Assembly (NCBI GenBank): GCA_964442745.1
Contig: CAYUAI010000082.1
Location: 1 to 17,545 of the forward strand
Reading direction: 5' to 3'
Length of the DNA stretch: 17,545 bases
DNA from: CAYUAI01 sp964442745
GTDB lineage: Bacteria; Pseudomonadota; Gammaproteobacteria; S012-40
The position numbers were made by a program, and so were the translations under genes. The stretch's first letter is position 1. Each line of letters begins with the position of its first letter. The notes beneath the pieces were generated by a model, which was given only the letters and a program-made list of their open reading frames with translations, made no database searches and was not told the origin of the DNA. Below, in pieces: positions 7,939 through 16,371 of the stretch.

Positions 7939-8430
7939 TTAAACTTCTAACCGTCTTGCACCGCGGGCAATGCCGGTGGTGCCTGATCTCACCACTTCCA
8001 ATATATTCTTACCTTCTACCGCCCGTAAAAAAGCATCTAACTTATCACCCGTCCCCGTTAATTCCACAATAAATGTCATATCGGTCACATCAATGATTTT
8101 ACCGCGAAAAATTTCAGTCAACCGTTTATATTCTTCCCTGTCATTGCCTTCGGCTAACAATTTGATCAATAACAGCTCCCGCTCTACGTGCTGACCTTCG
8201 GTCAATTCTTGTAGGCGTATGACATCCACCAATTTATTCAACTGTTTGGTAATCTGCTCGATCACTTCATCAGAGCCACGGGTCACAATGGTCATCCGCG
8301 ATAACGAGGGATCTTCAGTGGCCGCGACGGTTAACGAATCGATATTATAATTCCTGGCCGAAAACAACCCAGCTACGCGAGACAATGCGCCGGATTCATT
8401 TTCAAGCAAAATAGAAATAATATGACGCAT
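7939..8430 (-). CDS. ilvH: acetolactate synthase small (regulatory) subunit
   Basis: Regulatory subunit of acetohydroxyacid synthase, 163 residues, the standard IlvH/IlvN length. The N-terminal ACT domain begins HIISILLENESGALSRVAGL and continues with the typical NYNIDSLTVA segment (about residues 29-38). This domain binds valine and mediates feedback inhibition in the family. The C-terminal half (about 80-160) is the second, ACT-like domain that activates the catalytic subunit. Its ATG overlaps the ilvI stop by one nucleotide (TAATG), giving coupled synthesis of the two subunits. A small hairpin (7916-7930) sits directly after its stop. Confidence 0.96.
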   Translation of the reverse strand: MRHIISILLENESGALSRVAGLFSARNYNIDSLTVAATEDPSLSRMTIVTRGSDEVIEQITKQLNKLVDVIRLQELTEGQHVERELLLIKLLAEGNDREEYKRLTEIFRGKIIDVTDMTFIVELTGTGDKLDAFLRAVEGKNILEVVRSGTTGIARGARRLEV

Positions 8431-10145
8431 TAGGCAAGCTCCCGATCTGGCGATAACAGCATATCATGATGGCCTTTACCTGATTGAATCATCGGATAGA
8501 CATTTTCCGTTTGATCCGTAATAAAATCCATAAAAACCAATCGATCCTTTATTTGTAAAGCCTCATCAAGTGCCGCACTCACATTTTCCGGTTTATCAAT
8601 ATACATCCCCACATGGCCATAACTTTCCGCTAACTTAACAAAATCAGGCAAGGCATCCATATACGACATGGAATAACGCCCTTCATAGGAAAGCTCTTGC
8701 CACTGCCGCACCATCCCCATATAACGGTTATTCAAATTAATAATTTTAATGGGTAAACCGTATTGCAGACAGGTAGAGAGCTCCTGAATACACATCTGGA
8801 TACTGGCTTCTCCCGTGACACAAACGACCGTCTCATGGCGTTTTGCCAATTGTGCGCCCATGGCCGCCGGCAAACCAAATCCCATGGTACCGAGGCCACC
8901 CGAATTCACCCAACGCCGCGGACGATCAAATTTGTAAAATTGCGCGGTCCACATTTGATGTTGCCCAACATCAGAGGTCACATAAGCCTCCCCCTGAGTT
9001 TTCTCATAGAGCTGTTCCAATACATATTGTGGTTTGATCAAATTGCTGCGTCGATCGTAGGCCAAACAATCCTTGGCTCGCCATTCCTTGATTTGCAACC
9101 ACCACTTCTCCAATTTACCGGAGTCGGGTCGCTGACTGCCCTGCAATAGCGCATTCATTTCCTGCAAGACATTTTTTACATCACCGACAATCGGAATATC
9201 CACTCGCACGGTTTTTGAAATCGAGGCAGGATCAATATCAATATGGATTATTTTTGCGGCCGGGCAAAACAGATCGAGCTTACCTGTCACCCGGTCATCG
9301 AACCGGGCACCGATGGCAATTAATACATCACATTCGTGCATAGCCATGTTGGCCTCGTACGTGCCATGCATGCCCAACATGCCTAAAAACTGCCGATCTG
9401 TCCCTGGATAAGCGCCCAACCCCATTAAGGTACTCGTGATCGGATAGTTGAGTGACCGAGTAAATTGTCTGAGTTCTTCACTGGCTTCGCTTAAAATAAC
9501 ACCACCGCCGGTGTAAATCATTGGCCGGTGGCCGGACAAAATAAGATTAACCGCTTTTTTGATTTGCCCTGGATGCCCCTTAGTCACCGGATTATAAGAC
9601 CGCATATGCACTGTTTTGGGATATTCATAGGGGATCTTAATCCCTGGGTCAGTGATATCTTTCGGTACATCCACCACCACCGGTCCAGGACGCCCAGAAC
9701 TTGCGATATAAAAGGCTTTTTTCAACGTGACCGCCAAGTCACGCACATCTTTCACCAGGAAGTTATGCTTCACACACGGACGGGTAATACCAACGGCATC
9801 CACTTCTTGAAACGCATCGCTGCCAATAAAAGCGGTAGATACCTGACCGGTGATGATCACCATCGGGATCGAGTCTAAGTGCGCCGTGGCAATCCCTGTC
9901 ACCGCATTAGTCGCACCGGGTCCTGACGTGACTAATACCACGCCGGGCTTGCCGGTGACTCGGGCATAAGCATCCGCCGCATGAGTCGCGGCCTGTTCGT
10001 GGCGAACTAAAATGTGTTGAACATCAGTTTGGCCATAAATGGCATCATAAATGTGCAAAACTGCACCACCGGGATAGCCAAAAACCATATCTACCCCTTC
10101 ATCTTTCAAAAACTGAATTAGGATTTCTCCCCCACTCAACTCCAC
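8430..10145 (-). CDS. ilvI: acetolactate synthase large (catalytic) subunit
   Basis: ThDP-dependent acetohydroxyacid synthase catalytic subunit. It condenses pyruvate with pyruvate or 2-ketobutyrate, the first common step to valine, leucine and isoleucine. I start it at the GTG at 10145 (571 residues). The protein then begins with the family's usual ELSGGEIL, and a GGAGAG stands about 7 nt upstream; the frame is open for 28 more codons, but that extension is unlike the family. The activating Glu50 lies in RHEQAATHAADAYAR, and GYPGGAVLHIYDA is near 23-35. The C-terminal ThDP/Mg motif runs from GEASIQM to NLNN, with Glu in place of the common Asp, as I recall from other gammaproteobacterial IlvI proteins. 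It is paired with ilvH. Confidence 0.96.
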   Translation of the reverse strand: MELSGGEILIQFLKDEGVDMVFGYPGGAVLHIYDAIYGQTDVQHILVRHEQAATHAADAYARVTGKPGVVLVTSGPGATNAVTGIATAHLDSIPMVIITGQVSTAFIGSDAFQEVDAVGITRPCVKHNFLVKDVRDLAVTLKKAFYIASSGRPGPVVVDVPKDITDPGIKIPYEYPKTVHMRSYNPVTKGHPGQIKKAVNLILSGHRPMIYTGGGVILSEASEELRQFTRSLNYPITSTLMGLGAYPGTDRQFLGMLGMHGTYEANMAMHECDVLIAIGARFDDRVTGKLDLFCPAAKIIHIDIDPASISKTVRVDIPIVGDVKNVLQEMNALLQGSQRPDSGKLEKWWLQIKEWRAKDCLAYDRRSNLIKPQYVLEQLYEKTQGEAYVTSDVGQHQMWTAQFYKFDRPRRWVNSGGLGTMGFGLPAAMGAQLAKRHETVVCVTGEASIQMCIQELSTCLQYGLPIKIINLNNRYMGMVRQWQELSYEGRYSMSYMDALPDFVKLAESYGHVGMYIDKPENVSAALDEALQIKDRLVFMDFITDQTENVYPMIQSGKGHHDMLLSPDRELA

Positions 10146-10209
10146 TATTTTCTCTCCACAAGCAGCCAAACCCATTAAACAAATAGTAAACAGGGCATCA
10201 TATCGCATT

Positions 10210-10287
10210 TCAGCAAAGATGGCACGCAATTATTATTAAAAATGCTAGGGATACCGGTGTGTTGCAACCCAACAGCTTCCCCATCAT
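10210..10287 (-). CDS. candidate ilvI leader peptide
   Basis: A 25-residue open frame 64 nt upstream of the ilvI start. It begins MMGKLLG and contains a run of one Leu and three Ile codons (LIII), with five Leu, three Ile and one Val in total. Leader peptides of branched-chain amino acid operons use such codons to sense charged tRNA. Against this, there is no clear Shine-Dalgarno, and no terminator hairpin with a T-run is visible between it and ilvI. Translation and an attenuation role are speculation. A chance hydrophobic frame is equally possible. Confidence 0.25.
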   Translation of the reverse strand: MMGKLLGCNTPVSLAFLIIIACHLC

Positions 10288-10351
10288 TCTGACATTAAGT
10301 CGCCAAAAACTCATCCGTAGAAATAACAAGGATAGGAAGAAACCATTTGCC

Positions 10352-10389
10352 GAAAAAAAAATGCAGCGCTAGCCGAGCCAAGCATTTTT
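10352..10389 (-). terminator. rho-independent terminator after sohB
   Basis: On the minus strand, AAAAATGC (10389-10382) and GCATTTTT (10364-10357) form an 8-bp stem around a 17-nt interior rich in GC. The stem runs straight into nine consecutive Ts. It lies about 120 nt downstream of the sohB stop and should end sohB transcription before ilvI. The interior can add GC pairs. The distance from the stop is rather long. Confidence 0.6.
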
Positions 10390-10510
10390 GGATTGAAAAA
10401 CGTTCTCCCATCATCGGCGCTGTCGGCGAATAGAAATCCAATCTGAACGCCACTTGAAAAAGTTATTTCATTTCCATTCCCCAGGCGGTCACCACAATAC
10501 CTCTCATTTT

Positions 10511-11545
10511 TTATTGCATTTGATTTTCCTGAGATCGCCGCACCCACAACAAACTGAGGCGATCAGCGGTATTCGATAAAAAATGGGCAAATTTCGAACC
10601 GATGGTTTTCTTGACTTCATATTTCACTTCGTATAGATCGGCATCATCACGCTTTGATAATAAATAATCATCGCTTGTCATTAACTCGTCGACCAAGCGT
10701 AATTCTTTGGCCCGCGTGCCAAACCAATGCTCACCGGTGGCCACTTGGTCTAAATCAACGATATCGCGATTGGCCAAGATAAACGCTTTAAACAATTCAT
10801 GGGTTTCTTCGATATCATGTTTAAATTTTTCGCGGGCCTTGTCAGTATTTTCACCAAAAAGGGTCAGAGTACGCTTATATTCACCGGCGGTAATCAATTC
10901 AAAATCCACATCATGTTTTTTTAACAAACGATTAAAGTTGGGAATTTGTGCAACCACACCAATGGAACCAACAACAGCGAAAGGGGCCGAGATAATTTTA
11001 TTCGCCACGCACGCCATCATATAACCGCCACTCGCCGCCACTTTATCGACACCGATGGTGAGCGGTATATTTTTATTTCTAATACGCAGTAATTGGGAAG
11101 CCGCCAAACCATAGGCATGCACCATCCCACCTGGGCTCTCCAGGCGGACAAACACTTCATCCGTCTCAGCGGAAGCAATGGTCAATATCGCCGTAATTTC
11201 CTCTCGTAGCTCAGTCACTTCAGACGCTTTAATGTCACCGTGAAAATCCAAAATAAAGAGTCTTTTTCTCGGCGTATCCTTCGTGCTTTTTTTCTCTTTC
11301 TTATGTTTTTTCTTGGATGTTTTAAGATAATGCTTAAAATCCTCCTTCGCTAACATTTGCGAGTTCAGTGTTAATGTTAAATCATCATAGTGATCATTGA
11401 GTTTCTTAATCTCAATATGCTCATGCGAAGTGCTTTTACCACGCATCAATAACAGGCTAAAAAAAACAGCGATAACGATAATCGCTAAAACGATGGTTCC
11501 CGTCTTGGCTAAAAACAAGCCATAATCTAGAAAAAATTCAAGCAC
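10511..11545 (-). CDS. sohB: SohB-type inner-membrane serine peptidase (S49)
   Basis: Membrane-anchored peptidase of 344 residues in the S49 (SppA/SohB) family, probably cutting membrane or signal-peptide fragments on the periplasmic side. An N-terminal transmembrane helix (about 10-34) is followed by a lysine-rich linker (78-95). The protease fold runs from LFILDFHGDIKASEV (96-110). The nucleophile is Ser172 in VAASGGYMMA, and the general-base Lys224 lies in AGEYKRTLT, so the Ser-Lys dyad is intact. It starts at GTG with GAGG 7 nt upstream. It heads the minus-strand block, but a terminator-like hairpin follows it, so it is probably transcribed apart from ilvI. Confidence 0.93.
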   Translation of the reverse strand: MLEFFLDYGLFLAKTGTIVLAIIVIAVFFSLLLMRGKSTSHEHIEIKKLNDHYDDLTLTLNSQMLAKEDFKHYLKTSKKKHKKEKKSTKDTPRKRLFILDFHGDIKASEVTELREEITAILTIASAETDEVFVRLESPGGMVHAYGLAASQLLRIRNKNIPLTIGVDKVAASGGYMMACVANKIISAPFAVVGSIGVVAQIPNFNRLLKKHDVDFELITAGEYKRTLTLFGENTDKAREKFKHDIEETHELFKAFILANRDIVDLDQVATGEHWFGTRAKELRLVDELMTSDDYLLSKRDDADLYEVKYEVKKTIGSKFAHFLSNTADRLSLLWVRRSQENQMQ

Positions 11546-11791
11546 ATTGCTTCCTCATCAATTTGTGTTCTATCGTCATTTTTCATCCCGAAAAGTCAAA
11601 CCAGCTGTCAATAAATAACCCGTTGCGGCGGATTTATAGCCAGCTTCGACAAAAGTCAATGCAACCCAATCTAACATACTGTATTCAATAGATCACCTAT
11701 CGCCGCCATATAAAGTCAATGTATTCAGTGAATTTCGCGTCCATTTCCTAAGCGTGGTAACATCCGACCATTGATTCAGGTGAAGAAGCAA

Positions 11792-12127
11792 ATGATGCAA
11801 CAAAATGACAGTATTGAAATGATCAAAAAAATCCAAATGACCCAAAAAAACGTCAAAATCTATACCGGTGTTACCATTGGCATGTTATTAATATTTTATT
11901 TTTTTAGCTTCGCCAGTTTACTCGATAAGGCCCCCGCGATATTTTTTCTGTTTGAATTAGTCACCAGCATCATCTTTGTGGTTATTTTAATTCGATTGAA
12001 TCCCTTTTCTTTCAAGGTCACCCGCTGGCATTACCGGAACAAACCCGCCCAGACTGAGCTGCTCAACAAACTCTCGCCAAGCGACGTTGACAAGCGTCCC
12101 GAAACATTAGCAAAAGAAATCGCTTAA
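11792..12127 (+). CDS. small two-helix membrane protein of unknown function
   Basis: I take the ATG at 11792 (111 residues); the frame also allows TTG at 11771 and GTG at 11780. A short charged N-terminus is followed by two hydrophobic helices (about residues 22-42, GVTIGMLLIFYFFSF, and 49-70, FFLFELVTSIIFVVILIRL), then a basic segment TRWHYRNK and a charged C-terminal tail. This predicts an inner-membrane protein with both ends on the same side, most likely cytoplasmic. I recognise no family. It is transcribed alone, divergent from sohB and convergent with aspS, and its stop lies inside a shared terminator hairpin. Coding status is supported by frame length and strong membrane character rather than by homology. 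Confidence 0.6.
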   Translation: MMQQNDSIEMIKKIQMTQKNVKIYTGVTIGMLLIFYFFSFASLLDKAPAIFFLFELVTSIIFVVILIRLNPFSFKVTRWHYRNKPAQTELLNKLSPSDVDKRPETLAKEIA

Positions 12128-12137
12128 TCGATTTCTT
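12114..12137. terminator. bidirectional terminator between the small membrane gene and aspS
   Basis: AAGAAATCG (12114-12122) and CGATTTCTT (12129-12137) form a perfect 9-bp stem with a 6-nt loop. On the minus strand the stem ends in TTTCTTTT and lies 34 nt after the aspS stop. On the plus strand it includes the stop codon of the small membrane gene. Low GC makes it a modest terminator, but the position between convergent genes fits. Confidence 0.5.
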
Positions 12138-12170
12138 CGCCGCAAAAAAACGTGATGCAAAACGCGCATA

Positions 12171-13949
12171 TTAGTCGCTGGCTTTTGGCGCTAATCGCAC
12201 CCCAAGCTCGCTTAATTGCTCAAAGCTGACTTCCGAAGGCGCCTTAGTCATCAGGCAACTGGCTGTTTGTGTTTTCGGAAACGCCATCACTTCGCGTATG
12301 GACTGAGCACCCGTCATTAACATCACCAGGCGATCTAAACCAAAGGCAATCCCTCCATGTGGCGGACAACCATATTTAAGCGCATCTAATAAAAAGCCAA
12401 ATTTATCTTGTGCTTCTTGTTCATCAATCCCCAGCACGGCAAACACTTTTTGCTGCACCTGAGACCGGAAAATACGCATGGAACCACCGCCCACTTCAAC
12501 ACCATTGAGCACCAAATCATACGCTCGGGAATAACAAGCACCTGGGTCCGTATCTAAATAATCCAGGTCTTGCTCGCGAGGTGATGTGAAAGGATGATGC
12601 AGGGAAGTCCAGCGTTTTGCTTTTTCATCCCACTCAAACATGGGAAAATCAACCACCCAAAGCGGTCGCCACTGATCCTCTATTAACTGGCAGTCATGGC
12701 CTAATTTAACCCGCAACGCCCCCAAAGATTCATTCACAATCGACGCGCTATCAGCACCGAAAAAAACCAGATCACCATTGCTCGCCTCGGTACGCTCCAT
12801 GATTCCATCGATCACCTCATCCGGTAAGAATTTTAAAATCGGTGACTGCAACCCATCTCGCCCTTGTTCAAGACGATTCACTTTGATATAAGCCAAGCCT
12901 CTTGCGCCATAGATCGCCACAAATTTGGTGTAATCATCAATGGCTTTTCGGCTAAGCAACTCACCACCATTGGGTAAGCGTAAAGCCGCCACGCGCCCTT
13001 TGGGATCATTGGCCGGGGCTGAAAAAACCTTAAATTCGACATCTCTTAATAAATCACCAATATCGACTAACTCCAGGGGCACCCGTAAATCGGGTTTATC
13101 TGAGCCAAAACGGCGAATGGCATCATCATAGCTCATCCGAGGAAAAGAGGCCGGTAAATCAATCTCCAGCACTTTGGCGAAAACCTCATGCAACATTTTT
13201 TCCATGAGGCTCATCATTGTTTCTTCGTCTAAAAACGACGTTTCAATATCGAGCTGAGTAAACTCCGGCTGACGATCTGCCCGTAAATCCTCATCGCGAA
13301 AACAACGCACAATTTGATAATAACGATCGATCCCCGCCACCATCAACAATTGTTTGAAGAGTTGCGGCGACTGAGGCAAGGCAAAAAACGATCCCGGATG
13401 GGTACGGCTGGGCACTAAATAATCGCGAGCACCTTCCGGTGTCGCCCGCGTTAACATCGGCGTTTCGATATCTAGAAAACCATTATTATCCAAATAATAG
13501 CGCATATAACGCGTGATTTCAGAGCGCAACTTTAATCGCTGCAACATTTCCGGACGACGCAAGTCAACGTAACGATAGCGTAACCGGTGCTCTTCAGAGA
13601 CATCATTATCATCGATTTGAAAGGGCGGTGTTTCGGAATGATTTAGAATCGTTAATTGCTTTCCCAACACTTCAATTTGACCCGTCGCCAAATCCGAATT
13701 GGTGGTTCCCTCTGGACGTAAACGCACCCGCCCTTCAATGTGCAACACATATTCATTTCGTACGCGTTCTGCCGTCTGAAAAACATCCGCAATATCAGGA
13801 TCAAATACCACCTGAATCAGACCTTCTCGATCTCTAAGATCAACGAATATCACACCACCATGATCTCGGCGTCGATGAACCCATCCCACCACGGTAACAG
13901 TCTCATCAACGTGAGTGTCGTTGATATGGCCACAATAATGGCTGCGCAT
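12171..13949 (-). CDS. aspS: aspartyl-tRNA synthetase, probably non-discriminating
   Basis: Bacterial-type class II AspRS of 592 residues. It has an N-terminal OB-fold anticodon-binding domain (1-105), a catalytic core with QSPQLFKQLLMVAG and FRDEDLRADRQPEFTQLD (motif 2), an inserted GAD domain, and motif 3 near the C-terminus (GIAFGLDRLVML). Two positions linked to tRNA choice read His30 (RRRDHGG) and Gly81 (RPEGTT). E. coli, which is specific for tRNA-Asp, has Leu and Lys there. His and Gly are what the relaxed Pseudomonas enzyme has. I therefore expect it to charge both tRNA-Asp and tRNA-Asn, with GatCAB converting Asp-tRNA-Asn. The ATG is preceded by GGAGA. It lies downstream of the fmdB-like gene. 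Confidence 0.96.
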   Translation of the reverse strand: MRSHYCGHINDTHVDETVTVVGWVHRRRDHGGVIFVDLRDREGLIQVVFDPDIADVFQTAERVRNEYVLHIEGRVRLRPEGTTNSDLATGQIEVLGKQLTILNHSETPPFQIDDNDVSEEHRLRYRYVDLRRPEMLQRLKLRSEITRYMRYYLDNNGFLDIETPMLTRATPEGARDYLVPSRTHPGSFFALPQSPQLFKQLLMVAGIDRYYQIVRCFRDEDLRADRQPEFTQLDIETSFLDEETMMSLMEKMLHEVFAKVLEIDLPASFPRMSYDDAIRRFGSDKPDLRVPLELVDIGDLLRDVEFKVFSAPANDPKGRVAALRLPNGGELLSRKAIDDYTKFVAIYGARGLAYIKVNRLEQGRDGLQSPILKFLPDEVIDGIMERTEASNGDLVFFGADSASIVNESLGALRVKLGHDCQLIEDQWRPLWVVDFPMFEWDEKAKRWTSLHHPFTSPREQDLDYLDTDPGACYSRAYDLVLNGVEVGGGSMRIFRSQVQQKVFAVLGIDEQEAQDKFGFLLDALKYGCPPHGGIAFGLDRLVMLMTGAQSIREVMAFPKTQTASCLMTKAPSEVSFEQLSELGVRLAPKASD

Positions 13950-14109
13950 TTACTTATCTCCGGATTATTTATTGCTCACAAGGGGGACAAATATTACGAT
14001 CTTGGCGTTTATCGTGCAACCAATGAATGCATAGCTCAGCCTAAATCGTTGGTCTTTAGGCTAATTTACCTGCGCATATCAGTAAATGCTTGCTCTGGGC
14101 TAAACTCAT

Positions 14110-14445
14110 TTAACGACTCGTTGCACTTTTACTCGTCGCGGCAGAAGAAGTCGCCGGAGCACTGTCTTTGGCACTGTCTTTTTTCGTTTCAGGCGTTTTG
14201 TCTGGTTTATCACCACCCGCTGAGTCCGTTTTTTTCTCCCCCTCCACTAAATTTTTTTTACTTCCCGCTTTGAAATCAGTCTCATACCAGCCACTCCCCT
14301 TTAAGCGAAAAGCCACCGCCGAAATGAGTTTCTTCAATTCAGGCTGCTCACACCTGGGACAATCTACCACCGGCGAATCACTCACTTTTTGAATCATTTC
14401 TAAACGATGGCCACAACTTTTACATTCGTACTCATAGATGGGCAC
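14110..14445 (-). CDS. FmdB-family zinc-ribbon protein
   Basis: A 111-residue protein whose first 40 residues form the FmdB/regulatory zinc ribbon: MPIYEYECKSCGH, then CPRC. The four presumed zinc ligands are Cys8, Cys11, Cys29 and Cys32. A short conserved segment (ISAVAFRLKGSGWYETDF) follows. The rest, about 50 residues, is low-complexity Lys/Ser/Ala/Asp/Thr and probably disordered. Family function is poorly known. Small zinc-ribbon genes of this type sit next to aspS in many proteobacteria, as here (160 nt upstream, same strand). The start is GTG at 14445, with AGGAG 10 nt before it. Confidence 0.9.
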   Translation of the reverse strand: MPIYEYECKSCGHRLEMIQKVSDSPVVDCPRCEQPELKKLISAVAFRLKGSGWYETDFKAGSKKNLVEGEKKTDSAGGDKPDKTPETKKDSAKDSAPATSSAATSKSATSR

Positions 14446-14904
14446 TTTTCACACTCTCCTTAAAAATAAACCGTACTCACATGCTTTTGGCGAAATATAA
14501 TCACCTAGAAAATGATAGGCTGAATTAAATTAGATTAATTTTCAATCATGCCTTTGCGAAAATATTTGCTAGATGGCGGTATATATAAATGGGTGTCGTC
14601 ATTTGTAATTTCAAGTTCTGTTTTCACTTCCGAAACGAGCCAACCATGAACACATGACCCACGGAAGCACGCCCCCCGGCTCTACCACAAATCGGTTGGT
14701 TTTGAAAGGTATAACAACGCCGATAAATGACATCCGAGCATTCGCTTGTTTCAAGAAGTCGTACTATGACACAATCCACCCATGATTCATTGGTGGCTTA
14801 TTTTTATTGGCTAAATTTAGCACAATGCCAAACAACCATGTGAATCCGGTATGTTTTTTGTATTGACAACGATCTTTGATTAAGCAATCTACGTAAAAAA
14901 AATT
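14446..14904. other. divergent spacer between fmdB and the PBP7-like gene
   Basis: 459 nt without a credible gene. It must contain promoters for both divergent units. The best single element is a perfect -35-like TTGACA at 14863-14868, about 36 nt before the PBP7-like start, but no good -10 follows at 16-18 nt. A TATATT lies upstream of fmdB on the minus strand (about 14498-14503), without a good -35. I see no RNA gene or repeat. Confidence 0.4.
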
Positions 14905-15846
14905 ATGCAATTAACCAACGCCTATCAATTTGTTCCATGTATATTGTTCGTCATTATCCTGCAAGCGGGTGGAATCAACCCCCTTTATGCAGACAACAGC
15001 CACCCACCCTCGGATCAAACATTAGCCGCTGTACCAATAAAAAATCACATCAATCCTAAAGGTTTATATTTGCGCTCCAGTACCGCCTTAATACTCGATC
15101 AAACCTACGGTGATATTTTATACACCAAAGCAGCGAATAAAAAAATGCCGATTGCCTCGTTAACCAAATTAATGACGGCCATGGTAATACTGGATGCCAA
15201 GTTATCGTTAAAAGAAAAAATAAAAATAAAACGGGCCGATAGAGATCGCCTAAGAGGATCCAAATCGCGTTTGAGCTATGGCACCACATTGTCACGCCAC
15301 GACACCTTATTCATCACCTTAGCCGCCTCTGAAAACCGAGCAGCGGCCGCGCTAGCGCGGACTTATCCCGGCGGAAAAAAAGCGTTTATCAACGCCATGA
15401 ACAAAAAAGCAAAACAACTGAGCATGAACCGTAGCACGTTTAAAGATCCCTCTGGCTTACACAGCGGCAATGTCTCCACCGCACAAGATCTGGTTAAACT
15501 GGTGGCGGCTGCCTACCAATATCCACTGATTCGCAAAATGACAACCACCGGTAAAGACAGCGTGACGGATCTTCGTTCAGGCTGGAAAGTTGAATTCCTT
15601 AATACCAATCGACTGGTGAGGCGCAAAAACTGGGACATCAGTTTAAGTAAAACTGGCTACATCGCCGACTCAGGCCATTGCCTCGTCATGCACGCCGAAA
15701 TCGCCAACCACCCGGTCATCATTGTGTTGCTTAATTCCTGGGGAAAACTTTCCAAGTTTGGCGATGCCAACCGCATAAAAAAATGGCTCATCAACGCCGA
15801 CCGAAAAATGCAACGCGCCAAACAACAAAATGCAAATAATGTGTGA
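14905..15846 (+). CDS. pbpG: D-alanyl-D-alanine endopeptidase/carboxypeptidase (PBP7-like, S11)
   Basis: Low-molecular-weight penicillin-binding protein of 313 residues. Such enzymes trim or cleave peptidoglycan cross-links in the periplasm. Residues 1-29 form a signal peptide ending LYA. All three active-site motifs of the S11 family are intact: SLTK with nucleophile Ser85, SEN at 142-144, and KTG at 249-251 (LSKTGYIADSGHC). The length and the lack of an obvious C-terminal amphipathic anchor fit PBP7/PbpG better than DacA/PBP5. The ATG lacks a clear Shine-Dalgarno, being preceded by a run of As. It ends only 11 nt before the first transposase remnant, so the mobile-element zone starts directly at its 3' end. 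Confidence 0.88.
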   Translation: MQLTNAYQFVPCILFVIILQAGGINPLYADNSHPPSDQTLAAVPIKNHINPKGLYLRSSTALILDQTYGDILYTKAANKKMPIASLTKLMTAMVILDAKLSLKEKIKIKRADRDRLRGSKSRLSYGTTLSRHDTLFITLAASENRAAAALARTYPGGKKAFINAMNKKAKQLSMNRSTFKDPSGLHSGNVSTAQDLVKLVAAAYQYPLIRKMTTTGKDSVTDLRSGWKVEFLNTNRLVRRKNWDISLSKTGYIADSGHCLVMHAEIANHPVIIVLLNSWGKLSKFGDANRIKKWLINADRKMQRAKQQNANNV

Positions 15847-15857
15847 TGATCCATTAG

Positions 15858-16367
15858 GCCGATGGCTCACGGTTACCTGATACATGGAAAACCGACAGAA
15901 CCCATTATGTCATGGTTTTAGGTGACGAAATATTTGCTTACAACCGCCCGATACTCATGACAGTCGAGCCGGTGAGTACGGCTATTTTACGCATAGAACT
16001 CGCACCAAATCGCAGCTCAGACACCTGGAAAAACCACTTTCGAGAAATCCCAACATAATCATATTGCCCCATAGGTTTAGCCCGTGACCGAGGCGCGGGG
16101 TTAGTCAAAGGCTTCAAAGAAGCGTGTCGTGATAAGCCCTATTTCCATGAACTCAGAGATCGATGGCACCACCTTACCCGCCTCAAAAATCAAGCGTAGG
16201 CGATGATTGAGCAAGGAAGTGAATGTTTACGCAAGTTCGATTGTCAACCCAAAGTTAAAGTGTCCGCTCTTTGTCGGTTTAAATCAAAAAATAATTGTTC
16301 GTTATTGCGCCGCAGGCAGCTTTTAAGCGACGTTTTACTTGCCACGGCCGCTTGTTGGAAAATGTGA
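15858..16367 (+). pseudogene. decayed DDE transposase
   Basis: One reading frame carries transposase-like sequence throughout but is broken by TAA (16056-16058) and TAG (16197-16199), and is preceded by TAG (15855-15857). It reads VMVLGDEIFAYNRPIL and VEPVSTAILRIELAPNRSSDTW, which carries the first likely catalytic Asp. Next come LARDRGAGLVKG, with a likely second Asp, and PYFHELRDRW. After the TAG comes AMIEQ, which suggests the stop replaced a Tyr codon. No start codon or N-terminal DNA-binding domain precedes it. I infer a dead, partial IS. The family is related to transposases I recall with GDEIF and D-x-G-x-G-L motifs; I cannot give an IS name. Confidence 0.75.
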
Positions 16368-16371
16368 TTTA

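Larger units (their letters stand above)
10146..10510. other. spacer between sohB and ilvI
   Basis: 365 nt. On the minus strand it contains, in order, a terminator-like hairpin after sohB (10352-10389), an Ile/Leu-containing 25-codon open frame (10210-10287), and the ilvI ribosome-binding site. A longer open frame through 10311-10547 overlaps the terminator and looks accidental. The ilvI promoter probably lies between the hairpin and the small frame, but I see no convincing boxes. Confidence 0.5.

Noticed and set aside
8763..9149. 128-codon plus-strand open frame within ilvI
   Set aside because: It is a shadow of the well-conserved ilvI coding sequence.
9093..9192. CRISPR or tandem-repeat arrays anywhere in the window
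   Set aside because: No regularly spaced direct repeats were seen beyond the two-copy IS-end repeat at 16731-16767; this region is simply ilvI coding sequence.
10311..10547. 78-codon minus-strand open frame after sohB
   Set aside because: It starts inside sohB, runs through the terminator hairpin and T-run, and its translation resembles no protein I know.
14039..14061. 7-bp hairpin GCCTAAA/TTTAGGC between fmdB and aspS as a terminator
   Set aside because: There is no T-run on either strand, and it lies between two genes expected to be co-transcribed.
13740..14273. 177-codon plus-strand open frame across the aspS-fmdB junction
   Set aside because: It is antisense to the starts and ends of two well-recognised genes, with low-complexity ends and no ribosome-binding site.
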